Positions 7,916 to 17,921 of a stretch of 64,000 nt of DNA are shown piece by piece; positions within the stretch are counted from its first letter, which is position 1, and each line of letters opens with the position of its first letter. Below the pieces are notes generated by a model. That model had not been told where the DNA came from. It did not search any database and saw only the letters and a program-made list of their open reading frames with translations. Both the position numbers and the translations under genes were made by a program. This stretch comes from Lactobacillus sp. MRS-253-APC-2B (GTDB taxonomy: Bacteria > Bacillota > Bacilli > Lactobacillales > Lactobacillaceae). Location of the stretch: contig NZ_JABAFO010000005.1 in the NCBI RefSeq assembly GCF_012843675.1, forward strand, positions 62,001 through 126,000. Direction: 5' to 3'.

Positions 7916-9280
7916 TTAGTCTTTAGCCTGCTTGTGCTTAGCAATTACCGTATAGCCAACAAACAGAGCAATGAACCAGACAAAACTGATCAAAAGCGGA
8001 AGCCGCGTTGACTTAACAAAGAATAAGATAACCAATACGCCGACAAAGAAAATGATCGTCAGCCAGCTGGTAAATGGGAATCCTGGCATGTTAAAAGCAG
8101 CAACACCTTTAGGATGCTTTTTGCGGTAAGCAATGTGACACCACAAAATGATCAGCCAGACAAAGACAAAGTTGATCGTTGAGACCCCAGAAACAATGTT
8201 AAAGATTCCGGCTGGCATGATGTAGTTCAAGATAACAACGATAAATAAAATCAATGACGAGAACTGCAAAGCATTGTTTGGCACCGCCTGATTGCTTAAT
8301 TTGGCAAATTTAGCCGGTGCGTTGTGGCCAGTTGCCAAAGCATACAGCGAACGGCTGGTACTAAAGATTGAACTGTTGGTTGCAGACATGGCAGCCGTCA
8401 ATACCACGAAGTTCAAGATGGCAGCCGCCCCTGGAATCCCAACCGCTTGAAACAGCTGAACAAATGGGCTGGAGGTCGTCTTAATCATGTTCCATGGGTA
8501 AACGGACATCATGGCAATCATTGAACCGATATAAAACAGTCCGATCCGAACTGGCAGCGTGTTGATGGCTTTCGGAATGTCACTATTAGGATCCTTGGTT
8601 TCACCAGCCGTCAGCCCAACCATTTCAATTCCGACAAAGGCAAAGACAACCATTTGAAAACTCATCAGAAAACCAAGGATGCCTTTCGGGAAGAACCCGC
8701 CGTGCGACCACAGATTGGTAAATGATGCCGGATCAGCACCTTTGACTGGGAAGTGAACGAAAACCATAATCAGCCCGATAACGATCAAAGCCAGAATAGC
8801 AATCACCTTGATCATTGCAAACCAGCTTTCCATTTCACCAAACAAACCAACGTTGATCATGTTGACCAGCATCAATAAGACGATGATCACCAATGGCCCG
8901 ATCCACTGTGGCAGGTTTGGAAACCAGTAGCGCAGATAGATCCCAGTAGCCGTCAAATCGGCCATGGCCAGACTCAGCCAGCATGACCAATAAGTCCAGC
9001 CGGCGACAAATTCCATCCGGTCCCCAAGGTATTCTTTAACCGAATCGATAAAAGAGTGCTTGGTGGTATCGGCCAGGATCAATTCACCCAAAGCACGCAT
9101 CATAAAGAAGCAGAAAATCCCAACGATCAGATATGACAAGATGATCGAAGGACCCGCGGCGTGAATTGCCGAACCCGAGCCTAAGAACAACCCGGTCCCG
9201 ATTGCCCCACCAATGGCAATCATCGTGATATGACGGCTTTTCAGCGCACGTGATAGTTTTTGTTCTTGTTGTTCATCCAT
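7916..9280 (-). CDS. AAT-family amino-acid permease (CycA-like), T-box controlled
   Basis: 454 aa, about 12 membrane helices. The N-terminus IAIGGAIGTGLFLGSG and the segments GEMESWFAMIK and SIFSTSRSLYALA resemble the proton symporters of the D-Ala/D-Ser/Gly (CycA), proline and lysine group. The start has AGGAGAG six bases upstream. A T-box leader precedes it, so expression rises when one tRNA is uncharged. The specifier best reads as AAA (Lys), which points to lysine uptake despite the CycA-like sequence. The substrate is therefore open. Confidence 0.82.
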   Translation of the reverse strand: MDEQQEQKLSRALKSRHITMIAIGGAIGTGLFLGSGSAIHAAGPSIILSYLIVGIFCFFMMRALGELILADTTKHSFIDSVKEYLGDRMEFVAGWTYWSCWLSLAMADLTATGIYLRYWFPNLPQWIGPLVIIVLLMLVNMINVGLFGEMESWFAMIKVIAILALIVIGLIMVFVHFPVKGADPASFTNLWSHGGFFPKGILGFLMSFQMVVFAFVGIEMVGLTAGETKDPNSDIPKAINTLPVRIGLFYIGSMIAMMSVYPWNMIKTTSSPFVQLFQAVGIPGAAAILNFVVLTAAMSATNSSIFSTSRSLYALATGHNAPAKFAKLSNQAVPNNALQFSSLILFIVVILNYIMPAGIFNIVSGVSTINFVFVWLIILWCHIAYRKKHPKGVAAFNMPGFPFTSWLTIIFFVGVLVILFFVKSTRLPLLISFVWFIALFVGYTVIAKHKQAKD

Positions 9281-9339
9281 ACTTTCTCTCCTGTAAAACT
9301 CTCAATGACAAACATTCCTGTACAGGGGTGAGCAGATCT

Positions 9340-9581
9340 CGCTGAAAATAAAAACGTCCCTGACACTAACTTGTGTCAGGGACGTTTTGCAACGCGGTTC
9401 CACCCATCTTGCAGACATCTTATATGCCTGCCGCTCTAGCAGTCGATAGAGGAACCACCCTTTATTTCAACGTTGATGCCATAAGATCGATCCCGTGCTT
9501 GCAGCTGGGCAGCGGGTCTCTGTAAATCGACCAATAATTAAAAGTTACTAATCATTATAACGATTTTATAACGTTTGTCAA
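9340..9581 (-). promoter_or_regulatory. T-box leader of the AAT permease (specifier probably AAA, Lys)
   Basis: Promoter TTGACA (9581-9576), 16 bases, TATAAT (9559-9554). The T-box GGGTGGAACCGCG is at 9405-9393, and the terminator AAAACGTCCCTGACAC/GTGTCAGGGACGTTTT at 9388-9351 ends in a T run. The specifier loop reads GAAATAAAGGG. The register used by serS (GAAAN then the codon) gives AAA; the register used by tyrS, trpS and brnQ would give TAA, a stop codon; ATA is a third reading. Confidence 0.88.
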
Positions 9582-9611
9582 ACCCAAAATCAAGAAATCT
9601 CGAACAAATCA

Positions 9612-10355
9612 CTATACGTTCAGCACTTTGTTAAGGAAATTCTGGGTATCTGGGTGCTGTGGGTGCTCAAAAATCTGTTCTGGCGTGCCGTCTTCGCGAA
9701 TCTTACCGTCATGGAAGAATACCACGCGATCAGCCACCCGCTTGGCAAAGCCCATTTCGTGGGTAACGACGATCATCGTCATCCCTTCTTTAGCCAGGTT
9801 CTGCATAACACCCAGCACGTCACCAACCATTTCCGGGTCAAGGGCACTGGTTGGTTCGTCAAACAGCATCACGTCCGGTTTCATCGCCAGCGCCCGGGCA
9901 ATCGCCACCCGCTGCTTTTGTCCACCAGAAAGCGTCCGTGGATTGACATTGGCCTTTTCTTTTAAGCCAACGATATCCAGATAATGCAGGGCCGCTTCTT
10001 GGGCTTCTTCTTTACTCATCTTCTTGAGTTCCACTGGTGCCAGCGTGATGTTATCGATCACTGACATGTTAGGGAACAGATTGAAGTGTTGGAACACCAT
10101 CCCGATGTTTTGGCGCACCAGGTTGATGTCAGTCTTCGGGTCGGCAATGTCGTAGCCATCAATGTAGATATGACCGCTGTTTGGCACTTCCAAGCGGTTC
10201 AGACAGCGCAGAAACGTACTCTTACCCGAACCAGAAGGCCCAATCATGCAGACAACCTCACTTGGCTTAACGTCCAATGAGATTCCTTTTAAGACCTCGT
10301 TGTCGCCATAGCTCTTGTGAAGGTCCTTGACCTGTACCTTGTATTGCTTGTCCAT
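9612..10355 (-). CDS. glnQ: Glutamine/polar amino-acid ABC transporter ATPase
   Basis: 247 aa, standard for the PAAT family. Walker [13 protein letters not shown] (about 39-50), Q-loop around [11 protein letters not shown], signature [15 protein letters not shown] (about 142-156), Walker [13 protein letters not shown] and switch His in VVTHEMGF. It energises uptake by the fused receptor/permease encoded one base upstream. No terminator separates its stop from the next T-box promoter 31 bases away. Confidence 0.93.
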   Translation of the reverse strand: MDKQYKVQVKDLHKSYGDNEVLKGISLDVKPSEVVCMIGPSGSGKSTFLRCLNRLEVPNSGHIYIDGYDIADPKTDINLVRQNIGMVFQHFNLFPNMSVIDNITLAPVELKKMSKEEAQEAALHYLDIVGLKEKANVNPRTLSGGQKQRVAIARALAMKPDVMLFDEPTSALDPEMVGDVLGVMQNLAKEGMTMIVVTHEMGFAKRVADRVVFFHDGKIREDGTPEQIFEHPQHPDTQNFLNKVLNV

Positions 10356-10356
10356 G

Positions 10357-11817
10357 CTATGCCTCCATTCTCTTTTGTACGTAATTCGACAGCCACGTCA
10401 GCAGCGTGATGATGATCATGTACATAACGGCAATGATCAGCCACATCTTGAACCCTTCCATGTTCCGGGCAATGATGACCGTCCCCGTTTGCGTCAGCTC
10501 CATGACCCCAATTGCCGAAAGAATTGAAGTATCCTTGAGCGTGATGATCAATTGGTTAACCAAGGATGGCACCATAATTTTCAGTCCTTGCGGCGCGATA
10601 ACCTTAACCAGCGCCTTGGAGTATGGCAGACCCAGACTGCGGGCAGCTTCCCACTGACCAACGTCAACGGCTTCAAAGCCACCTCGGACAATGGCACCAA
10701 CATAGGCCCCTTCATCAAGCATCAAAGTCAAGACCCCAGCCGTAAACAGCGGAATCTTTTGACCAATTACGTTTGGCAGCCCAATGTAGATAAAGAAGGC
10801 CAGCACCATCATTGGAATGCCACGGAAGATGTAGATAATCGTGCTGGAAAGGCCCTTCCAGAACTTGCCTTCCGCGATTCCCATAACACCTAATACCAGA
10901 CCAAACGCCAAAGCGCACAGTGAACCAATGATCGTCAGCTTAATCGTTTCCCAAAGACCGGTCAGCAAGGCTTTGCGGTTGTTTCTGATCAGCCCGAAGA
11001 TCGTCCGGTTCTTGCTGCTTTCAGTCTTCGTACCGCTGCCTTTCGTGTACTTGTCAATCAGCTTTTGCATCCGGCCCGTCTTTTGCATCCATTTGATCCC
11101 ATCGTTGATCTTGGCCTGCAGTTCTTTGTTCTGACCTTTCTTAAAGCCAATTGCGATTGGCGTGGCATTGATCTGCTTAGTGACGATCTTCAAAGGCATA
11201 CCATTGCGAATCCCGTATTGCAGAACCGGACCGTCATCAAACGTAGCCGCCCCGTTACCGCTCTTAACGTCATTCCACATTGCATTAGAAGTCGTAAAGT
11301 ACTTGATCTTAAAGCCGTACTTGTCCTTGATGGATTCAGCGTACAAGGCACCAGCAGCCCCAGACTTAACGTCAACCGTCTTGCCCTTGAGCTGGCTCAT
11401 CTTGGTGATCTTGCTGTTTTTGCCGACCGCCATCACGATCCCGTCTTTATAGTAGGAAGTTGAAAAGTCGATCGTTGCCTTCCGTTCGTCGGTAACACTC
11501 ATCCCACCCATACCGGCATCGATCTGTCCAGACTGCATGGCTTGCAGAATGGCGTTAAAGCTCATGATTTTGTATTGATACTTGAAATGCTCGTGCTTGG
11601 CAATCATACGAATCATTTCAGGCTCAATTCCGGGATTTTTACCGGTATAGGTCCCTTGCTTGTTTTGAATTTCAAAGGGAGCAAAGGTGTCGACAACCCC
11701 GATCGTGTAGGTCTGTTCGGCATGCGCCACCTGCTTGTTGACAAATAATCCAGCGAACGTTGCCATCAGCATTACCGCGCAGCTGATAATTGTGCGTTGC
11801 CACCATGACTTTTTCAA
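10357..11817 (-). CDS. glnP: Glutamine ABC transporter, fused substrate-binding and permease protein (GlnP type)
   Basis: 486 aa from a TTG at 11817. A GTG nine bases further upstream abuts the AAAGGAG site, while the TTG lies seven bases from it, so TTG is preferred. Order: a signal/membrane segment (about 8-35), one periplasmic-binding-like domain ([14 protein letters not shown] onward, to about 265), then a permease domain with about five helices. The EAA loop reads [20 protein letters not shown]. Together with GlnQ it forms a dimeric importer for glutamine, glutamate or a similar amino acid. There is one receptor domain per chain, where Lactococcus GlnP has two. Confidence 0.88.
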   Translation of the reverse strand: MKKSWWQRTIISCAVMLMATFAGLFVNKQVAHAEQTYTIGVVDTFAPFEIQNKQGTYTGKNPGIEPEMIRMIAKHEHFKYQYKIMSFNAILQAMQSGQIDAGMGGMSVTDERKATIDFSTSYYKDGIVMAVGKNSKITKMSQLKGKTVDVKSGAAGALYAESIKDKYGFKIKYFTTSNAMWNDVKSGNGAATFDDGPVLQYGIRNGMPLKIVTKQINATPIAIGFKKGQNKELQAKINDGIKWMQKTGRMQKLIDKYTKGSGTKTESSKNRTIFGLIRNNRKALLTGLWETIKLTIIGSLCALAFGLVLGVMGIAEGKFWKGLSSTIIYIFRGIPMMVLAFFIYIGLPNVIGQKIPLFTAGVLTLMLDEGAYVGAIVRGGFEAVDVGQWEAARSLGLPYSKALVKVIAPQGLKIMVPSLVNQLIITLKDTSILSAIGVMELTQTGTVIIARNMEGFKMWLIIAVMYMIIITLLTWLSNYVQKRMEA

Positions 11818-12079
11818 ATTCCTCACTCCTTTTTACTTATTTTTTAACCATTTACTAATATTCGCGTACTGAATACTTTATCACCTTTTTAATATAAAAA
11901 TAAATATAATCATGCCAAAACCATGAACAATTAACATTGTAAGGCCACTATAATTAATTAAAGAATGTAACTATTTCAAAAAACTTAATTAAGTAAATCT
12001 AAAATTCAATTAACCAGTTTTTTGGCACCTGTTAACTTTTAATTTTGAAACCGCTGTCGATTTAACATTCTTAAGCGAC
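11818..12079. other. AT-rich divergent region between glnPQ and the tyrS T-box
   Basis: About 260 bases, very AT-rich, no gene seen. On the minus strand TTGTTC, 16 bases and TATATT (in 11927-11900) is a possible glnPQ promoter, giving a leader of about 70 bases. No riboswitch motif is recognised. Confidence 0.35.
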
Positions 12080-12325
12080 TTGACTTTTTGCACAAATTCA
12101 TGTTTAAATACTGCTATCTAAGACGCGCAAGAATTCAGTAGGCAGCGATCCCCTGCTCACAGAGAACCGGCAAGGCTGAGAACCGGTGCACGATCGTTTG
12201 ACGAATTACAGTCTTGCAGCAACGTCGCCGAACTGAAACAAATGAGGTGCGTCATGCACGAAGATGGGTGGTACCACGAGCAATTCGTCCCTGAGCCAAA
12301 GCGGTTCGGGGGCGTTTTTTCGTTC
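12080..12325 (+). promoter_or_regulatory. T-box leader of tyrS (specifier TAC, Tyr)
   Basis: TTGACT at 12080-12085 with a weak -10 near 12103-12110. Specifier GAA-T-TAC (TAC at 12207-12209), T-box GGGTGGTACCACG (12266-12278), terminator hairpin 12286-12314 followed by six Ts. The tyrosine codon agrees with the gene controlled. Confidence 0.93.
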
Positions 12326-12352
12326 CTCATTGTATTTTTTGGAGGTATATAA

Positions 12353-13609
12353 ATGAATATTATTGATGAACTGACCTGGCGGGGAGCCGTCAATCAAGTA
12401 ACTGACGAAGAAGGCCTGCGCGAACTGACGGAAAACGAAAAGATCGGCCTTTACTGCGGCACCGACCCCACTGGCGACAGCCTGCACATTGGCCACTTGA
12501 TTCCGTTTATGATGCTGAAGCGATTCCAGCTGGCCGGTCACCATCCCGTTATCATCATTGGGGGCGGGACCGGTGCGATTGGGGATCCATCCGGGCGCAA
12601 AACCGAACGGACCCTGCAGACGGAATCCCAGCTAGAGCACAACGTTAAGGCCCTGACCAACCAGATGATCAAGCTGTTCGGGACGGAAAACTTCACCATC
12701 GTCAACAACTACGACTGGCTGTCCAAACTGAGCATGATCGACTTTCTGCGCGACTACGGCAAGCTGTTCAGCGTAAACACGATGCTGAACAAGGAAGTCG
12801 TTTCCAGCCGATTGGAGGCTGGGATCTCCTACACCGAGTTCACCTACCAGATTCTGCAGTCAATCGACTTTTTGCATCTGTACCGGCATAACGATGTACA
12901 CCTGCAGATCGGCGGTGCTGATCAATGGGGCAACATTACTTCCGGAATTGATCTGATCCATAAGATTGAAGGCCCTGATGCCAAAGCGTTTGGTCTGACG
13001 ATTCCGCTGATGCTTAAATCAGATGGTACCAAGTTCGGCAAGACGGCGGGCGGTGCCGTCTGGCTAGATCCAGAAAAGACGACACCATACGAGTTCTACC
13101 AATTCTGGATCAACCAGGATGACCGCGATGTCGTTAAATACCTGAAGTACTTCACTTTCCTGAGCAAGGAAGAAATCGATGCCCTGGCCGAAAAAGTCAA
13201 AACCGAGCCATGGAAGCGCGAGGCCCAAAAGACGCTGGCACGCGAAGTTACCAAGTTCGTCCATGGCGAAAACGCCGTTGAAGAAGCCGAACGCATCACT
13301 AAGGCCCTGTTCTCCGGCAACGTTGCCGATTTAACGGCCAACGAAATCGAACAAGGCTTCAAGAACATGCCATCCGTTGAGGTTGCCGACCAAAAACAGA
13401 ACATTATCCTGTGGCTGGTTGACGACACCAAGATTGAGCCTTCCCGTCGTCAGGCCCGCGAAGACGTCAAGAATGGCGCCATCCGCATCAATGGCGAGCA
13501 GATTACGGACGAGAATGCTGAAATCGATCCCGGCACGCACTTTGACGGCAAGTTCGTGATCGTCCGCAAAGGTAAGAAGCGCTACTGGCTGGCACGGGTC
13601 AAGAAGTAG
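12353..13609 (+). CDS. tyrS: Tyrosyl-tRNA synthetase
   Basis: 418 aa, normal length. Class I synthetase: the HIGH motif appears as SLHIGHLIPF (about 43-52) and the KMSKS equivalent as KFGKT (about 225). The C-terminal S4 RNA-binding domain spans about 350-415 (PSRRQAREDVKNGAIRING). It charges tRNA-Tyr. Controlled by the Tyr T-box directly upstream; ribosome site TTGGAGG. trpS follows with its own T-box. Confidence 0.96.
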   Translation: MNIIDELTWRGAVNQVTDEEGLRELTENEKIGLYCGTDPTGDSLHIGHLIPFMMLKRFQLAGHHPVIIIGGGTGAIGDPSGRKTERTLQTESQLEHNVKALTNQMIKLFGTENFTIVNNYDWLSKLSMIDFLRDYGKLFSVNTMLNKEVVSSRLEAGISYTEFTYQILQSIDFLHLYRHNDVHLQIGGADQWGNITSGIDLIHKIEGPDAKAFGLTIPLMLKSDGTKFGKTAGGAVWLDPEKTTPYEFYQFWINQDDRDVVKYLKYFTFLSKEEIDALAEKVKTEPWKREAQKTLAREVTKFVHGENAVEEAERITKALFSGNVADLTANEIEQGFKNMPSVEVADQKQNIILWLVDDTKIEPSRRQAREDVKNGAIRINGEQITDENAEIDPGTHFDGKFVIVRKGKKRYWLARVKK

Positions 13610-13836
13610 TTGACCCAAGCAACGGTTTTCGCGTTATAATGTAGCTAATATGTACCGTGCGTTAGTAGCAAAACCACTGACAGAGAGATTCCAACTGCTG
13701 AGAGGGATCATGGCCAAGCGAAATGGAGCGGTGCCAACAACTGAATCAAAGCATTTAAGTGAGGGGATTTCCCCTAAATTAGGTGGCACCGCGGTAAAGA
13801 TCGTCCTATTCTCATTTGGAGAGGGCGGTCTTTTTT
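13610..13836 (+). promoter_or_regulatory. T-box leader of trpS (specifier TGG, Trp)
   Basis: TTGACC (13610-13615) and TATAAT (13635-13640) with a long 19-base spacer, starting right after the tyrS stop. Specifier GAA-A-TGG (TGG at 13724-13726), T-box AGGTGGCACCGCGG (13781-13794), terminator at about 13800-13836 ending in six Ts. Confidence 0.93.
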
Positions 13837-13858
13837 GGTGCTGAAAGGAGTTTTTCTT

Positions 13859-14884
13859 ATGAAGTTTGATCCCAGCAAAAAAGTCGTTTTAAGCGGCGAC
13901 CGGCCAACCGGTAAGCTGCACATTGGCCATTACGTTGGCTCACTAAAGGAACGCGTGCGAATGCAAAACAGCGGCAACTACAACATGTTCATCATGATTG
14001 CCGATCAGCAGGCTTTGACCGACAATGCCCGTGATCCCGAAAAAATCCACAACAGTCTGATTCAAGTCGCCTTAGACTATCTGGCAGTCGGTCTGGACCC
14101 AGCCAAGTCAACGATATACATTCAATCACAGATTCCTGCTTTATCCGAGCTCAACATGTACTACTTGAACCTGGTTACGTTATCACGGCTGGAACGCAAC
14201 CCAACCGTTAAGGCCGAGATTCAGCAGAAGAACTTTAACCGTTCAATTCCGGCCGGCTTTTTAACCTATCCTGTCAGCCAAACCGCTGATATCACGGCAT
14301 TTAAGTGTGAGCTGGTACCAGTTGGCGATGACCAGGAGCCAATGATGGAACAGGCACGGGAAATCGTCCGTTCATTCAATAATATCTATGGCGACATTCT
14401 GGTTGAGCCAAAGGGAATTTTCCCGCCAAAAGGGCAAGGACGGATTCCTGGTCTAGACGGCAATGCCAAGATGAGCAAGTCTTTGGGCAATGCCATCTAC
14501 TTAAGCGATGACGAAAAGACGCTGCAAAAGAAGGTCATGTCCATGTATACTGATCCAACCCACATTCACGTTGAGGATCCTGGCCATATTGAAGGCAACG
14601 TCGTCTTCACCTACCTGGACATCTTTGATCCCGATAAGGAAAAGGTGCAGGAATTAAAGGAACAATATCAAGCTGGTGGCCTGGGCGACGTTAAGATCAA
14701 GCGCTACTTGTTTGAGGTCTTAAACAACGAGCTCAAGCCAATTCGCGAGCGCCGCGCTGAGTTTGCCAAGGACATTCCTGCCGTCTACGACATGCTCAAG
14801 CAAGGCTGTGCCGATGCCAATGAAGTAGCCAACCAAACGCTGGCTGAAGTCCGTCACGCTATGGGTCTGGACTACTTTGCCTAA
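13859..14884 (+). CDS. trpS: Tryptophanyl-tRNA synthetase
   Basis: 341 aa from the ATG at 13859, which has AAAGGAG eight bases upstream. An ATG 24 bases earlier lies next to the terminator T-run and lacks a ribosome site. Class I synthetase with KLHIGHYVG (HIGH) near residue 19 and AKMSKSLGNA (KMSKS) near 203. It attaches Trp to tRNA-Trp. Expression is under the Trp T-box. A strong terminator follows. Confidence 0.96.
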   Translation: MKFDPSKKVVLSGDRPTGKLHIGHYVGSLKERVRMQNSGNYNMFIMIADQQALTDNARDPEKIHNSLIQVALDYLAVGLDPAKSTIYIQSQIPALSELNMYYLNLVTLSRLERNPTVKAEIQQKNFNRSIPAGFLTYPVSQTADITAFKCELVPVGDDQEPMMEQAREIVRSFNNIYGDILVEPKGIFPPKGQGRIPGLDGNAKMSKSLGNAIYLSDDEKTLQKKVMSMYTDPTHIHVEDPGHIEGNVVFTYLDIFDPDKEKVQELKEQYQAGGLGDVKIKRYLFEVLNNELKPIRERRAEFAKDIPAVYDMLKQGCADANEVANQTLAEVRHAMGLDYFA

Positions 14885-14887
14885 TTG

Positions 14888-14923
14888 AAAAAGCTTTGCG
14901 CAGATTTTGCGCAAAGCTTTTTT
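14888..14923. terminator. Bidirectional terminator between trpS and the second antiporter
   Basis: AAAAAGCTTTGCGCA/TGCGCAAAGCTTTTTT, nearly perfect, with T runs on both strands. It serves trpS and the convergent antiporter gene. Confidence 0.92.
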
Positions 14924-14932
14924 GATACTCAT

Positions 14933-16417
14933 TTAGTGGCCCAGTGAAAGCAGCGTCATAAACGGCTGTTTGATCAAGCCCATCAAGACATCGATGCCAA
15001 AAACGGCAATCACGATAATCACGGCAGCCAAAATCTTTTCCGCATGCGTAAAGATTTGTTGACCATGCTGACGACGAGCATACAGATACATCGGCATCCC
15101 AATTAAATAAACGATGAATTCGGCGACCGTGTATTTCAGCCCCGCCGAAATTCCCATCAGCATTGTGTAGACAAAGGCCAGGCCCGCAACAATCATCCCC
15201 CGCTTAGGGTTGTGCTTGCCGCCGTATTCGCGATGCAGCGCGATCTTAAACAAGTAGGCCTCAGCAACCAGGTATGGTGGAATCGTTGTCGCAGCACTGA
15301 TTAAAAGCAGTTTTTCATAAGCTTGACCATCATAATGTGCCATCAGAATAATCGCTTGAATCGTAATGGTTGCTACCAAAATAGCAAACACTGGCTGATC
15401 ATTGGCATTGGTCTTGGCAAACGCCTTTGGGAAGGTACCATCTTGTTTAGCGGCATGCTGTGGCAGCTCACAAATCATTTCCAGCCAAGAGATCCAGCTG
15501 GCCAGCACCGTTAAGATCAAGGTCAGACTGATGATGTTGCGGCCCCAGACGTTATGCCAGATGCTGGTCAGAATCGCAGCCGTTGAAGGCGAGGCCAGAT
15601 GCATCAACTGACCATATGAGAATACCCCCAGCGACAGCAGGCTGATCAAAATATCAATCGTAATGCAGATCAAGAACCCGACCATCGTTGCCATTCTGAC
15701 CTGGCTACGCTTCTTGGCACGGCCCGCCATGACTGCTGCTCCCTCAATCCCGCTGAACATCCACAGCGTAACCATCATCGTGGCCAGCGTCTGCTGAGAT
15801 ACACTGCCCAGATTCAGATTGTGCACGGATGGCATCACCACGTTGGCTTGCATGTCAGTCGTGAATTTCTCCCAGCTGAAGTTGCCCATTAAGGATATGA
15901 TCAAGACGGTGATTACGATCATTAAGAAAATCATGGCAATTTTTTGCATCCGGTTGGAAGATTTAGTGCCTTTTAACGTCAGCACCGTCATCCCCCAAGT
16001 CAAAAGCGAGGCCCCGATCATCGATGGCCAATTGTTGCCACCGGCAAACGTACCAGGGAAAAAGTAGTTGAGCGTATTCATGACCAATACCGCGAACGCT
16101 GCATTGGTCGCACAGTTGGACACAAAATACCCCCAAGCCGTCAAAAAACCGACAAATGGTCCAAATCCTTCGACGCCATAATCATACATACCGGCCGTCA
16201 AATCAGGCTTTACGGCACTTAGAATCATAAAGACCTCAGCAATCAGCCACATGCCAATCCCTGTCGTAATCCAGGCCAGAATCTGCGCTGTTGCCCCCGC
16301 AACCGTCGCCATGTTTTTGGGCAGATCAAAAATCGCCGAACCAATCATGGCACTGACACAGATTGCGACCAGCCCGGCAAAGCTTAACTGATTATCCCGT
16401 ACCTTTGAATTCGTCAT
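14933..16417 (-). CDS. Basic amino-acid/polyamine antiporter (APA family), ArcD-like
   Basis: 494 aa, about 12 helices. It begins with a short soluble stretch, then CVSAMIGSAIFDLPKN, a GxIGxxIF-type helix 1 signature. The middle reads GIEGAAVMAGRAKKRSQVR, as in arginine/ornithine antiporters. It is the second APA transporter in the window and clearly diverged from the one at 5907-7316. A monocistronic layout is likely. GAGGGG lies 12 bases before the ATG, a little far. The substrate is inferred; arginine/ornithine or agmatine/putrescine exchange is plausible. Confidence 0.78.
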   Translation of the reverse strand: MTNSKVRDNQLSFAGLVAICVSAMIGSAIFDLPKNMATVAGATAQILAWITTGIGMWLIAEVFMILSAVKPDLTAGMYDYGVEGFGPFVGFLTAWGYFVSNCATNAAFAVLVMNTLNYFFPGTFAGGNNWPSMIGASLLTWGMTVLTLKGTKSSNRMQKIAMIFLMIVITVLIISLMGNFSWEKFTTDMQANVVMPSVHNLNLGSVSQQTLATMMVTLWMFSGIEGAAVMAGRAKKRSQVRMATMVGFLICITIDILISLLSLGVFSYGQLMHLASPSTAAILTSIWHNVWGRNIISLTLILTVLASWISWLEMICELPQHAAKQDGTFPKAFAKTNANDQPVFAILVATITIQAIILMAHYDGQAYEKLLLISAATTIPPYLVAEAYLFKIALHREYGGKHNPKRGMIVAGLAFVYTMLMGISAGLKYTVAEFIVYLIGMPMYLYARRQHGQQIFTHAEKILAAVIIVIAVFGIDVLMGLIKQPFMTLLSLGH

Positions 16418-16560
16418 TACAATCGCCGTCCCCTCTAAATATCCACTCCTTTTTTCGAAAACGATTTCATTTCTACATATATTATAGTCTTGGCTATCTG
16501 CAGGCGGCGCATTAATTTTCGATAGCTTGGATCATCTATGCCAAAATAACGCAGAAATTA

Positions 16561-16594
16561 AAAAATGGCCTGCCACAATTGACAGGTCATTTTT
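16561..16594 (-). terminator. Terminator overlapping the stop codon of the MFS gene
   Basis: AAAAATGACCTG / CAGGCCATTTTTT with a short loop. The 5' arm contains part of the stop codon at 16595-16593. Confidence 0.75.
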
Positions 16595-17762
16595 ACTTAA
16601 TAATCTTGACTGAGCGTCTTGAAACCATGATCGCGTACAGCCAGGTAACCAGCATCATGGCAAAGACCGAGACAAACAAGAAGTTATAGCCGGCCTGGTC
16701 AACCATCCAACCGCCATACACCGGTCCCAGCGCCCGGCCAATCGACATGGCAACGTTGGGCATGCCTTGATACTTACCGGTTTCCTCCGCAACGGTCAAG
16801 ACATCGATATAAGCCGGCACGGAAGGAATTCCAACCATCTCACCGATCGTCAGGATCACAAAGTCAACGACAAACATCGCAAAACTGTGCACCCAGATCA
16901 GCAGTGGAAACGAGATGGCAAAGATCGCAATTCCAATAATGATTTGCCGCTTAACCGACAGATAGTCTGCCAGTCGGGTAACCAGCGGCTGTCCCAAGAC
17001 AATGACCGCTCCATTGATCGTCCATAATAGACTGTAGGCAAAGAACGGAATATGCATATCGGTAATGTGTACCGACATGACGCTTTCCCATAAAGCATAG
17101 CTCAAATAGACCGTTACCAGACACAAACAGTAGGCATAAACGATGTGGACGTTATGACGCGGACTCTTGTTGACGGTTGCCTTTTGGTTCTTGGCCGTTT
17201 GTTTGGGCCGCACGTCAACGTTAAAGTGCAGCACCGTAATCAAAAGATAAGCCGCATAACAGACGCTGGCCACGATAAAGACAATCTCGATTCCCAGATC
17301 CAGCAGCGTCCCAACCAGCAGCGTCCCAACTACGACCCCCACGTTAAGTGCCATATACAGCATGTTATAGACGTAACGGGCAGTATGTCCCGTGACGGCT
17401 GAGCCATAGGAGTTGATTACCGTCAGTCCTGAACCGTCCGCAAAGCAGATCACCGCCAGCAGAATCGGAAACATCGGCCAGCCATGAAAGAAAATCATCA
17501 AGACATTGCCCAAAGTGGCGACCGTCACGGTGATAACCGCGGCCGCATAAGGCTTCCAGTTGTCAAACAGCCAGCCGCCCAGGTAATTGCCAAACATCAT
17601 CCCCATGGAGCTGAAAAAGATTACCAAGCCCGCGACCGTCATCGACTTATTCAAGTACTCATGCACATAGATCGTCGTCAAGGGCCAAAGCATCGCGGCG
17701 CCGGCATTATTGAGCAGACTCGCCATGAATAGCCACTTGAGCTTGATTGATTGGCGTGGCAT
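16593..17762 (-). CDS. Major facilitator superfamily transporter (drug-efflux-like)
   Basis: 389 aa with about 12 helices, the usual MFS length. Helices 1-2 (LLNNAGAAMLWPLTTIYVHEYL) are followed by a loop GGWLFDNWKPY at the position of the MFS motif A, though that motif is degenerate. The second half begins after a basic loop near residue 195. It resembles proton-driven multidrug exporters; the substrate is unknown. Ribosome site AAAGGATG. It stands alone between serS and the antiporter gene. Confidence 0.75.
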   Translation of the reverse strand: MPRQSIKLKWLFMASLLNNAGAAMLWPLTTIYVHEYLNKSMTVAGLVIFFSSMGMMFGNYLGGWLFDNWKPYAAAVITVTVATLGNVLMIFFHGWPMFPILLAVICFADGSGLTVINSYGSAVTGHTARYVYNMLYMALNVGVVVGTLLVGTLLDLGIEIVFIVASVCYAAYLLITVLHFNVDVRPKQTAKNQKATVNKSPRHNVHIVYAYCLCLVTVYLSYALWESVMSVHITDMHIPFFAYSLLWTINGAVIVLGQPLVTRLADYLSVKRQIIIGIAIFAISFPLLIWVHSFAMFVVDFVILTIGEMVGIPSVPAYIDVLTVAEETGKYQGMPNVAMSIGRALGPVYGGWMVDQAGYNFLFVSVFAMMLVTWLYAIMVSRRSVKIIK

Positions 17763-17790
17763 AAATATGCATCCTTTCTAAAGCACTAAT

Positions 17791-17834
17791 AAAGCCCCTT
17801 TTCCGTGCAGCAAGCCAACACGGCAAGGGGCTTT
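17791..17834 (-). terminator. Terminator after serS
   Basis: AAAGCCCCTT / AAGGGGCTTT with CCGTG/CACGG further in. T-rich on both sides. Confidence 0.8.
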
Positions 17835-17921
17835 ATTTTCCGTGTCTGGCTTGGTCGAAACTTTCTTTGTCTCTAGTTTACCAGACATTTTGACAACTCT
17901 TCAAATTGAGAGCTGATTGGA

